This document shows positions 53,654-64,000 of a DNA stretch of 64,000 nucleotides, in pieces. The DNA lies in assembly GCA_006503535.1 (NCBI GenBank), contig QYRS01000005.1, positions 992,001-1,056,000 of the forward strand. Direction: 5' to 3'. The stretch comes from Arthrinium phaeospermum. Its lineage: Eukaryota > Ascomycota > Sordariomycetes > Amphisphaeriales > Apiosporaceae. The first letter of the stretch is position 1; every line of letters starts with the position of its first letter. The translations under genes and the position numbers were made by a program. Below the pieces are notes generated by a model that saw only the letters and a list, made by a program, of their open reading frames with translations, was not told the origin of the DNA and searched no databases.

Positions 53654-56079
53654 TACACTACACCCGAACCCGACGAAAAAGAGTCGCAAGGTGGGCAGGA
53701 TAGCTCAAGCGACGAGGAAGAGGAAGCTCTAGAAGAGGTGGATCAAGGCGGGAGACATATGGTTGGGCAGGTGCGCCCGGCAAGTCTTCGCCCTTCTCGC
53801 TAGGTAATAGTCGTGTCGAGGCCATTGGGGAGTATGTGCTACACGATTCGGAGCGTTCTCGGTAGGCATTCATTACGCTTGATGCCTTGTGGAGAGAGAA
53901 CTTTTGACAGCTTGGCTAAATATTACTTGCGAGTAAAGAGGTTGTGGCAACCCAGGTTTAGAACAGAGCAGTCGTTACGAATGATACCCATATTTTCTTG
54001 CTACCTAGATGTTTTGCTCACTTTTCCATATCCCCCGGGCGATGGTCGCTATTCTAGAAGTCGCGTGTATTCCCTTCTCGAACATACTGTTTAGTCCAAG
54101 AAGAGTGATACCGACATTGAACGCCAAGATGGAAGGTACCTACATAGTCGCATTTCATCTCGTCAGCTCCATATGGGCTCACATGACATGCTCAGACGCC
54201 CGTACTGAGCGCCTTCAACAACCATGACAGGGACACTACAGTGTCCATCATAGATTAACTAGAGGCGGTTTGGGGAGGGTCGCCTCGCGCTTGCGATCAG
54301 GCTGCCTAGAATTTCTGACCTATTTTCCTCACTATGCTAACATGGCGTGTACACATCTGTTCCCCTGGCAGCCTTGCCCAAGGACCTGTTTCTCATGTTC
54401 CTTCTCCCGTGAGCGAACCTATTGTGTCATCGTGTGACCACCACAATAGCATTTGACAGTCGAGTCAGAAAAAGGGGGGCTGAAGGTTGAAACGCTGGAC
54501 GCTGGACGGAGGCTGGCCGGTGGCCGAGGAAACTGCTGAATGGTGTGGAGGCAGCTGAGCGTAGGCAAAGAGAGGATACAAGGGAACGAGGCGAAGTCTA
54601 ACGGGGTCAAGGGGAAAGGGGTCGGACCGGCGCGCAAGCGAGAAACCCAAAGGGGATAACTGATCCTTTCAACTTGACAGAACTCTCAACAAAAGTCGGT
54701 GGTTCGTGTCGCCGTCTTTTCCGATTTTACCTCTACGTCACGAAACCTTGCCTCGTCAGATGTTGTGGGGTTGCTGGCGATATGTTTTTCGGTTATAGTC
54801 AATATCCATTTCCCTGTTGGTTGTCTGTTTTTGGCTCTGCAGCGGTCGCTATAGAAAACGAATCAGGGGGCGCCGGGAGTAAAAGGAGGAAAAAAGGGGG
54901 GTAAATGTTGCATCGGCACTCTAAAGAGCTCACGCGCTCAAAGAAAACGAAATCTTAGTCCAGCATCAGTCGAAGTATGCGCAGGTATGATGCAGGCTGC
55001 GGGAAGCTTAGAGAAGAGGAGAACAAAAAAATAAAAATAAAAACGAAACGAAACAAAAATCCGATCCCTCGAAGGTTTCGTTCATCTGCAGGATCAATCC
55101 CAAAAGCTGGCCGACGTAGGAAGGAAGGAAGCCTTCCCCCTGAAATTCCCAAACTCTCCACCGGGTGGCCTGCCGTCAAAAAGCCGCCGCAATTCTATTT
55201 ATGTCGACCGCCAAACCTTGGATTTGTACCTCAGGAGCAGACACACTCCCCGGGTCTTCTGCTCCATGCTTCACGCCCGGGTGGTGCGGCTTGGCTAGCT
55301 CGTTTGCCGCTGTCGTCGCAACTTGCAAGCAAGACGCCGCATAGATAGAGCTTCTAGAAGCATATGCATGCGGCAGCAGACCTTGTCGATGCCTCGCATA
55401 CCGCATCCATACCGCCTTTGGGCGGAATACTTCGACCGGCCACACAGGGGTCGCCCCTAGCAACATCTCAACAAATATACGAACCAGGGGTGACTTCTGT
55501 CCTTGTTGCACCAAGGGTAGATTCAGCCTCGCGGAGAGGCTCGCGATGAAGCTTGCCACTGCTGGGTACTCCCTGTCCGCAGAACAAGAAGTACCATCGG
55601 CAACGATGAAGTAGCGGTACGGCACGACAAGCGCGAACAGCAGCTCGAAAGCTGTTCCTTGTCAGTCGGCCCAGGAGGCTTCCCGTTCCTCTCTAGAAGC
55701 GAGCAAGCTAATTCTGTTCTGGGCTACAAAAACACGTCACAATGAGATGATTATACTGCAATAGCCTCTGTGGTAATAGACACAGGGGAGCCGCATCTTC
55801 TCTTTTCGGTCCAGGTTCTAACCACAGTGCCACAGACCCTGTAGCCGATGGAATAAACGTTGACCTAAGGATATACCTCTATGACCAGATCCTCAACGCC
55901 GCTCGGCGACAAAAGTCGCGAGCCACAGACCCCCCGTGTGTATGCAACCATAGTATCTTGTTCTCTACCTTATCCATGCAAACCCGGTGAAGCTCAATGC
56001 AATGCAATGCCAGTCCAGTCCAGCCGATTTTCCTAACCCCTTGAATGTATTTCGTGTATCGTACAATCATAAATCGTGT
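53654..56079. other. Convergent intergenic region, one doubtful ORF
   Basis: A 2.4-kb gap between the Sub1 (+) and BRCT (-) 3' ends. No clear gene. The only stretch with a coding-like look is the minus-strand frame at 55176-55650, listed separately. Confidence 0.5.
55176..55650 (-). CDS. Doubtful ORF of unknown function
   Basis: A minus-strand frame of about 158 codons, open from a TGA near 55650 to 55176. Its first third (FELLFALVVPYRYFIVADGT, then REYPAVASFIASLSARLNLP) has ordered-protein composition and many codons ending in C or G. The later part becomes irregular. No ATG start is evident near the beginning (GTG at 55625), and no family is recognised. It could be one exon of a spliced gene, a decayed gene or a chance frame. 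Confidence 0.2.
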
Positions 56080-57373
56080 TCAATACCTCTGCGCACTGGG
56101 CGGAGGCTCATCCCCTCGTGTATCTGAAGGGGCTGGATATAAGCTGACCCCTGAGCGTCCTATGCAGGATTCGGCAGAAGAGGCAGCCAGAGCAGGGGGC
56201 GGCGATGTTGACTTGAATTCTGGTCGAAAAACACTCTGCTGTCCCTTCGACGCTACCTTGAGATTGCCGAACCTCGCCTCTGGTAGTCTTTTGCCAGCTT
56301 TGATGCTCTCCAAGACCCTAGATGAAGTTAGCTACCTGCGAAGGTGAAAGAAGCAGCAGCAGCAGCAGAAGAAGAAGAAGAAGAAGAGGAGGAGGAGGAA
56401 TCAAGAAATGGAAGGAAGTCAATCGTAGTCAGATAGACAGGTCAGATACGCACCATTCGACGCCCACAAACTTTACCGCTGCACCCCGTACTTTCTGTAT
56501 CTCCTTCTGTAGCTTGCTGCCGGCCAGCCCACCACCAAAGCCCCCGCCCCCACCGATCGGGCGGCCCAATATGACATGCGTGACCTGCTTGCGGCCAAGG
56601 TGTGACGACAAGCGGCCGCCGTGCTTCGCCAGGACGTGTTTCAGCTTATGATCCGAAATCTGGGGGTGGGTGCTGCCGTTTACGTAGATGACGACCCCGG
56701 CAAAGAGCCGCGCGGGCCCCTCTTCTTGGTCTGGCGATGCTGTCTTGTCCTCGTCCTCCGCTTTCTCAGCATGTCCCGCCGGCCTCTCCCCTTCCTCCGT
56801 AGCCTTTGTCGTTGAACTCTGGTCCCCCTTGTTCGGGGTGACGGTGGCAGCATCGACCCCTATTCTAGAAGAAGCGGTCGGTGATAATGATGTAGAAGCA
56901 GAGGATGACAAGGACGACAGACTCCTCTGCATAGTCCCGGGCTTCGCCAGCATGTCCGCCACCGAGCAGCGCGCCCTCGCCCGCAGCTCCGGGGGCACCA
57001 CCGCCTGGAGCTTCGGGTCCCAGTCCCTGGCGCCAGCACCGACGGCATCGGATACGCGCTTCGCATCGCCGCGGAACTGCGAGTGCAGCTTGGCATTGCG
57101 GGAGTCGCGCCAGCCGGTGCTGGCGCCCAGGCGGTTCTCAGCACGCTGATGGCCGGACGACGAGGAGTTCCAGGGGTCGAACGAGGCCCCGAACTGAGGC
57201 TGGGCCGCCTTGGTGGGCGACACCCTCGGTGTCAACGTCGTCGATGCTGCTCCTGCTCCTGTTCCTGTTCCTCCCCCCACGGCCCCGGCGGCCGGTTTCG
57301 GCTTTGCGGTTGTGCCTCCCGATCGTGGTGGCATTGGCGGTGGCACCATTCCAGTACCCCTCCTATGATCCAT
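56080..57373 (-). CDS. BRCT-domain protein, Rev1-like BRCT
   Basis: Two exons, 57373-56454 and 56317-56080, with a 136-nt phase-2 intron (56318-56453, GTGCGT...TCTAG). The product is 385 residues. The first 215 residues are low-complexity (Gly/Ala/Thr/Ser/Pro) with an ordered island around DWDPKLQAVVPPELRARARC. The BRCT domain spans about 230-325: ARLFAGVVIYVNGSTHPQIS, HVLAKHGGRLSSHLGRKQVT, THVILG, and VKFVGVEW joined by splicing to VLESIKAGKRLPEARF. The conserved Trp of BRCT helix 3 is rebuilt exactly at the splice junction, which supports the model. The GVVIYVNG...LKHVLAKHGG pattern is close to the Rev1 BRCT domain, but there is no polymerase region, so this is a separate BRCT protein with a probable nuclear DNA-repair or checkpoint role. 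Confidence 0.86.
56352..56399. repeat. Compound trinucleotide repeat inside the BRCT gene intron
   Basis: On the plus strand the run is (GCA)n, then (GAA)n, then (GGA)n, each about four to six units. On the sense strand of the gene it reads (CCT)n(CTT)n(GCT)n, a long pyrimidine-rich stretch upstream of the 3' splice site. Confidence 0.9.
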
Positions 57374-59463
57374 GCCCGTTGGGGGTATTAATAGGCGCTT
57401 TGTGATAGTGGCGCTTCCTGTCTGCTTGCTTTTTGCCAGGCTGTGGCCATGTATCTGTTTGATGCTTGCGGATAATTGACAAGGATGTCCATGAAAGAGG
57501 TACTTTTTATCAACTTCGCCTTACCGGAGGGCTAGATAAGTACTTAATCACCATCTAAAAGTGCAGATGTGACAGACCCTTGAACCGGCCCTCTCCCGAC
57601 CAGAGATATCATTGATTGGTGAGGTTGCGAAGCTACAGCATAAAGATTAGGTGCGTGCCTAAGCTAGATCAATCAAAAGCAATCAACCATCGACATCCGC
57701 CACCTCGACAAAGCGACGGGATATCGACTAAGACGCAAGCGCGATTCAAGCGCGTCAACACGTGATGAGATGTGCATAGTCTCACAGCACATGTATGTAA
57801 TGCATGCATTAAACAATCCAATTGGCGTTTTTATGTAGGTGGTTAGCGGGGTTGGGTGAAGGCTGCTGGATGCGCGCGAACAGACTCGTTCGTACCGTCA
57901 AATGCAAGTCACGGTCTCAGCGGCATGTACATGTATGCGAATCTTGCAGTTACCCGTGGCATCAATATCTCTCTTGCATGGCCACAACCGGTCTCATGTT
58001 CTTCTCTATACCTCACTTCGGGGGGCTATACTGCCAACACATCCTGGCCAGCCTTTGGCTGACCTAGACAATATTCAATGCGACCCACGAAAGAATGGGA
58101 TAAAGGGAAAAAAACGTTGAGCATGGCTGGCTGGCTTCGAGCTCCGCCTCGAGGCATTGGCAGACACGAATAAGAGCACCGTGGCAAATCATCTTCTTCT
58201 CTGGGGAGCAGCCGGCGTTCGAGACTCCCGTCGGCCTTTGCTTCGCCCATGTTCCGAACGCGCGCCAGAGAGAGGAAGCTCCAGCCGAGGACCCAATCGG
58301 GTATGCGATAAATTCAGCGACTTCATGTGCTTTTTGGGCCTTGCCTGAAAGCCCACTTACAACATCTGACATATGCGATGATGATAATTAAGCTATATTG
58401 TATTTTCTGGCAGTATAGCGCGGCTTACCGGGGGGTAAATAAAGATATGAGACAGGATCGCACACCAACGAGACTTGCTTACGTACCTACCTACTTACTT
58501 GCCTTACCTACTACTATCCATTATGTCGTCTGTCTTGTCTCGTACTGGATGGGGTGGAAGTCTTATGTAAGACAGGCGGCAACCCAGACACCGGCGGCCA
58601 CATCATGGAGTGGGTTTTGGGAGGATTGCCATTGATTGTTTGCTTGCTTAGCGGAACGAAACGGCTCCCAGCCATACCCTCCACCACACTTGACTTGCCT
58701 GTAAGAATCGGAGCTACTGTAGTATCTTACATACGGGCTAGCTTGAGGATGATGAGGACGATGTAGATACCGCCCTGCACTGCACTGCACCATGCTAGAC
58801 CATTTGATGGATCGATAGCAACAGCAGATGTACAGCCGTCGAGCAGGGTAGGTAGGTATCAATTGATGTAATGTATGTAGGTTCAGTTGTATGTACATGT
58901 AATCGATGGTCACTTGCTTGCTACAGGCCTTCTATTTCTGGGCTCCCCGCTCCTCCCACATTACAGTACATACCACCACACCATCCCACTCTTCCCACCT
59001 CCCCGCATTGCAGCCCATGGCGGTCGTCTGCTTTTGCAGAAGATGGCTGCCTCTGCTGCTGCTGTCATTCCCTAATGCCCCCGGAAAACTGTGGGAACCC
59101 GTCGACCTAGAACATCAGACAGCATGTTGTCTTTGTTGTGAGTTGCATCATTGATCTCTCTCTCTCTGCTCTGCTCTGCTCTACTGTGGAGGAGAAGGAG
59201 AAGGAGGCGGGTTTCTTTTCGAAGTTGCCGTCATAACCTAACCTCCTTTCTTTCTTTCGATTTGCCTGTCACGTCAGCCCCCCTTCCGTCCAATTGACTG
59301 AACGAGCCAAGGTTTGAATCGTGTGGTAGACGTGTCAATCATCAAATCATTCGTGGGGGCCGTAACCCAGACAGACAGGGAGACACACAGCAAGCAAGAC
59401 AATTGATACCCGGGACACAGACACACGACACTCCTCTTCCCCCTTCGTCTGCTCTCCTTCTCC

Positions 59464-59498
59464 TATTAGCTATTAGCTATTAGCTATTAGCTATTAGC
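59464..59498. repeat. Five tandem copies of TATTAGC
   Basis: A 7-bp unit repeated five times without mismatch, starting 99 bp from the (CTG)n tract end-to-start. It is not the fungal telomere repeat TTAGGG. Confidence 0.95.
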
Positions 59499-59595
59499 AT
59501 CTCATCTCATCTTATCCCATCCCGTGCAAGCGGTACTGTGAACGTTGAGGCGAGATTACCCGTTGACGAGTGCGTGCTCGTGCAGGCCTGCTGCC

Positions 59596-59596
<1 letters not shown>

Positions 59597-59640
<44 letters not shown>
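59597..59640. repeat. (CTG)n microsatellite, about 15 units
   Basis: An uninterrupted 44-nt GCT/CTG tract. Frames through it read poly-Ala or poly-Leu, but neither extends into credible protein, so it is treated as non-coding. Confidence 0.92.
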
Positions 59641-59642
<2 letters not shown>

Positions 59643-62600
59643 GCTTGACGGATTGCTTGCAGCACCCGCACTTCTGCACCCTTCGTGCTTCTGTATATCC
59701 CACTCTGTTGCATAGGCCTATATATTCCTACATATTTCTACATACATGCAAGCGGCTACATATGACTGTGGGCTCCTCAAGACCGTGCCTACATACATAC
59801 ACATGCATATACCTACATGGGCATGGAGAAAGGCGTGCAGGCAGGTCATCCCATCCTGTTTCTGGGACTGGATCGTTCCGCAGAGCATGGATCGGGGAGA
59901 GCCTTCCTGCGGGCTGTAGGTATAACGGGCTGTATTATGATGATGCAAGCAGGCAAGCCCGGTCCAGGGAAAGGGCAGAAACAAGCAGCAAAGGCCAGCA
60001 GAGCCAGCAGGGCCAGGCCAGATGAGGGAGGGGGGAGGAGCTGGCATCGACCAGGCGTTCATGCAAGATGGTGTCGTCCAGGTCCTGGCAGTGGACGACA
60101 TGCCCCCTCTGGGCTGGGTTGCCGCTTTGGCAGGCCGCCGAGGGGGAAGCAGGAAACGATGCGTGCGTGAGCGCGCTTCAGGGCATCATCGGGGAGTGGC
60201 CCTCGCCTCGCCTCTCGGCCTCTTTCTACATACAGGAAACACTGATCTCCCCGGGCCCGCCTTGCTGGTCCGCACGGCTGCATTCCCGCGCTCCTGCCTG
60301 GGTAAGCACTGTACCGTTTCGTCAGTAGTAGCCGTCGTGGTCGTAGCAGCCGTAGCCGCAGTAGTGATAGTGTTGTAGGGGGCCGCGCAGGCCTCCTCAG
60401 GTGTCAGGGCCCTTGGGCCTGGCAAATTGGGCGTGCGTCTTTTTTTTTTGGTACCAGCATTGCTTGCCATCCATCCCTCATCGCCACTTTTATTTTCATG
60501 TTCCCCGAACGGGAGCTTGTTTCCCACTCATGCAAGGCGCGACTGGGATCATCATTTCTAGCAATCTCTTACCTGAAGTCATTCCCGATCTGTCGTGGGG
60601 TGGGATTCGCGAAATAAGAAAGGGACCAGCACCAAGAGACAAGGCCCGAAAGAGGGGACTGGACTCGGAGAGCCTGGAAGGCCGATGGGCAATATTTCGC
60701 TATTAGCTCCAAAGCGGAAACCAAATCATACAAACTCCCTGAGTTGAGTCCCTCCCTTTCCCAGCATCCCGGCCGGCACCAGGATCGAAATACCTAATCA
60801 CAAGTGATTGTCTGTCGCGGGTCGTTAGAGTTTTCGCAGCGCGGCGGATTGTGTGTAAGCCTTGCTCCGTCTCCCACAATAGGTACAAGGGTAAATTGAT
60901 TCAATAGTGTCTCTCCCTGCTGCGTGCTTGTTCCGAAGTCATTGCAAGGGGTTCATTGACGATGGGTGACGCCGACACACCGAGGCTCGAGTCCAGACCC
61001 AAGCCCTTTAATTAAAAACACATACACGGCTCCTCATCATTTGAGGTCTTACAGACAGGCATCAGGCCAAAATTGCCCACCTACGCGATGCAGCATGCGA
61101 ATCATAGTTGCTTCTGCTTGCTGCTTGCTTGCTTGCTGCCAGGGTGGTTGGGACGGGGGTAGGGTTGTGTGGGTGGCTGTGTGGTGGCCGGTCAAAGGGG
61201 ACTGACTGGTGCCGGTGCTGGGTGTGCTGATGAAGGGTGAAAAGGGCCTGTGGGGTTTGTTTCTTTTCCCTGACAGCCAGCCCGGCCAGAGTTGGCAGTG
61301 TGTTCACTCCTGCCACCCACCCACGATACGGCATCGACCATTTCCATCATGCAACGGCGCGTTTTGCTGGCCCATGTGGTGGGCCAGGTTGTGAGGCCTT
61401 TTGCTCAATCGAGTTTCGACCTTTGGTCTAGTTGGCTGTGAATGCCGGCAGCTTTAGCTGCTAGCCAACGCTATCCTCACGTTAACGGCGAATCTTTGCC
61501 GTGTTCAACAATGCATAGGTGACTAGAGATGTAAGTGCGGCTATGTAGTCGTATCGTCCTAGCCGCGCATTAGACAGACGCAGCTAGCGGCACCTGACAT
61601 GGCACACAGATAGATGTAAGATTCATCTACGTCAAAATCCCCGCCAGGGAGCAAAAGAGGACCTTTTGTGAGTGGATTGTCAATGTTCGCTTTACCGTCG
61701 CAGCAGCAAGCAGTCCAGACACGCGAGACGATGCCGCCTGGACCACGACTTCCTCCGTGTCATCCCGGTCCGCGATCAGGGCCACGATCGCAGCAGCCAG
61801 AGGATATGTACTTACATACTTAACTCGCACCCACTTGATAGATTAAACTCAACAGGAGGAGTCCGACTCATGAAGATCTGCGTAAAAAACCGTACGAGTA
61901 GGAAGATCCGAAGATAACTGCTCCTCCCCAGGCGACATGAATTTTGTGTGCAAGTACTCTCTGTCTGGCCCGTCAGCAACAGGGGCCCTTGAAGCCTAGG
62001 ATCGTACGCATGCCAGATCCCCGACCCCATCAGAGCGTGTGTGGGAAGATACGTATTCAACCAGAGCCCACACACACACACACGCACACATACATGCACG
62101 CATACAGTATGTAGGTACATACCTGGTTCGGCGGGCGTGGTACGCGCTCATTCGAGGGGGATCAGGCGATTTCCCTCCTCACTTGGCAAGGACCAGACAA
62201 GGCAGGAGGAGGGATTAAGTCGGGAGCCCAATTATGATATTGTACACATGTACATACATCCATGGTGTTGTACGTGCAGTCGTAGATAGTAGACCCCGTT
62301 CGGAATGACTCTCGGCCACCCAACCAATACCGGGTAGGGGTTCTTTTCAGCGTTGCGGGACCGGACGACTCGAGGACGGTTTGCTTGCCTCTTTCTTCTT
62401 CTTGCCCAACCTCTCCAGCCACCGAGGAGCGACGGGAACACTCATGGAAGCCAGGGAATAAAGAAGAGAGTTCCCGCTTGCTGGTTTAGCTGTCTCTCGG
62501 GCGCCAAGCGGCTCAGACGAATGAGACAATTGGACCAGTTCTTGCTTGTCATGTTCAACCTTATGAAAGATGATGGCGAAGGTCGCAACCAACGACTGAC

Positions 62601-64000
62601 GATCATCGGGACGCGCGACAATACCTAGAGAGACCTTGTACAATTCTGCATTCGAAGTGGGAGGAGGAGGAGCAGAAGGGCCAAGAGTCAAGACAGGGAT
62701 GCAGGCGAGAGGAGAATGAGAGGGAGGAAGGGGTTACTGCCTACCTCCTACCTAGCAGTACCGTAAGCCTGTACCTACAGGCGATAGTAGGTACTTGGCG
62801 GGCGGGGGCTAGCCTAGAGGGGGTTTCTTTAGAGAGGAAGTAGCGGTGAGAACCCCACCCGAGGAAGCTTGGACCCAACCTATTTCGCTGGGCCTATCAC
62901 ACCGTCGCACAATATACTACGTACCACTGGCTTCAACTCCTACCCTCTCCCTCAGCGCTCAGCAGTCCGTTCATGTTATTGTCCACAGCCACTGCTTGTT
63001 GTTCAAAATGGTTGTGCGAGGGTTCAGATACCAAACAACAAAAGAACGTGTTGGCGTTTCGCGACCACAGTGTCCAATGCACTGAGTATGATGCGAGCTC
63101 TAGTTCTGGCCCTGGATCTAATGTAGTTTGTACGGATGGTATCTAGAGTATTCGTTTTCTTATCCCAAGCTGCATTTCAAGGGTGGTTTCTTTTGTCACC
63201 CCTTTCCTACGCATCGCTACGTTGCGTGACGATTAAATTTCCAGACTTCAGACGCCCCACGCGATGCCTGCGAATAGAGTAAAAGACATGCGGCCTGGTT
63301 GGTCGAGTATAGAAGTTGCTGAGAGTTTGCTTTGCCACCCGGCTTCTATACTGCTGCTACTTGCATGATCACTACGTCATACTGCCTGTGGCCTGTCTAT
63401 GAGGCGGCTTTGTAGACTTTACAGAATAGGAATCTTACCAGGTTTGATTTTTCTGGTTATTGTTATCGATGGCGATGCCAATAATAGTATTATGGTTATG
63501 ATTCAAGGTTGTGTACGATTGGTTCTTGTCCTCGGCGACGCGTGTGAGTATGTATGGTGGCATAGGTTTTGGTAGACTACTCTGTACACTCTAGAGTCTT
63601 TTCTTGGTTGCTAGTACAAGTAGTAGGTAGTCGGATAGTCGTGGTAAGAGGGAAAAGGATGTCGCGCATTCATTCCATAGCTCATCCACGTTCCATTCTC
63701 CAATTGGGCCAAGATTCTCTTCTCCCGGTCCACAATACTAGTGGATGGTGCCGTCGCCCATGAAAGTCAATTGGACGTACGTACGAATAAAACAGTTCTG
63801 GCGCGCCACAGAGCAGCAGTCGCACTTGGTAGGAGTCGAGATGCTTTGCACACCCCTCATCATCATCAAGATCATCAAAACCATATGAAAATTCGCGATC
63901 CCATATACACACTGCCTGGGTAGTCTATAGCACTGTATGGGACGGGGAACATAGGTGGTGGTCCTGCCTCACCCGGTTAAGGTAGATGCAGATACGTAAC

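Larger units (their letters stand above)
57374..64000. other. 6.6-kb gene-free region at the right edge
   Basis: No gene could be supported on either strand. Features are a TATTAGC heptamer repeated five times (59464-59498), a (CTG)n tract (59597-59640), a (CA)n stretch near 62068-62090 and scattered CTAC/GTAG-rich sequence. The left end should contain the BRCT promoter. The rest may belong to the regulatory region or long untranslated exon of a gene beyond the window. Confidence 0.45.

Noticed and set aside
59464..59498. Possible telomere-like array
   Set aside because: The unit TATTAGC differs from the fungal telomere repeat TTAGGG, and the array is short and internal.
59507..60025. Open frames with poly-Ala or poly-Ser through the CTG tract
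   Set aside because: Length comes from the repeat itself, and the flanks lack coding character.

Overview
This window is nuclear DNA from a filamentous ascomycete fungus, most likely a Sordariomycete. The evidence is the gene style: short GT-AG introns of 56-183 nt with CTGAC-like branch points, and mostly single-exon or few-exon genes. It is also the gene content: a CBM18/GH18 chitinase beside a multi-LysM protein, a DUF7730 protein, a Prp5 RNA helicase, Dap1, Sub1/PC4 and a nuclear tRNA-Gly. No operons, CRISPR arrays or bacterial signals are present. Species cannot be assigned from the sequence alone.

Layout. 1-1.66 kb: broken coding-like fragments on the minus strand. 1.67-4.70 kb: a SAM-dependent methyltransferase gene (-) split by an apparent one-base frameshift. 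6.5-7.9 kb: a conserved hypothetical gene (+). 8.4-9.5 kb: a mitochondrial two-HMG-box protein (-). 10.3-14.1 kb: Prp5 DEAD-box helicase (+), with two introns that do not break the reading frame. 14.5-15.0 kb: a small protein with an N-myristoylation signal (-). 15.7-16.9 kb: a double GFA-domain protein (-). 17.4-18.7 kb: a subtilisin-like protease pseudogene (-). 19.37-19.44 kb: tRNA-Gly(UCC) (-). 19.9-20.7 kb: Dap1-type heme protein (-). 21.6-23.3 kb: a mitochondrial TPR protein resembling Mgr3 (+). 23.3-36.2 kb: 13 kb that holds only one small bZIP gene (28.3-29.1 kb, -), several long homopolymer tracts and a perfect 37-bp inverted repeat.

36.2-46.3 kb is the most interesting region. It holds four consecutive genes for predicted secreted proteins, arranged as two head-to-head pairs: an SGNH/GDSL hydrolase (-) with a CBM18-GH18 chitinase (+), and an astacin-like zinc metalloprotease (-) with a six-LysM protein (+). 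Together they look like a chitin-directed secreted module that could cut, bind, de-esterify and proteolyse cell-wall or host-surface material. Chitinase-LysM pairing is known in fungi. The inclusion of the SGNH protein and the zincin is what deserves attention.

46.4-47.6 kb: a DUF7730 protein (-), convergent with the LysM gene and only 36 bp from it. 48.5-51.7 kb: a PXA-PX-nexin-C sorting nexin (-). 53.1-53.7 kb: Sub1/PC4 coactivator (+). 56.1-57.4 kb: a BRCT protein (-) with a trinucleotide-repeat intron. 57.4-64.0 kb: no recognisable gene, only simple repeats.

Gene models, splice sites and motifs were worked out by hand from the sequence. Family names rest on recognised motifs, not on database searches.
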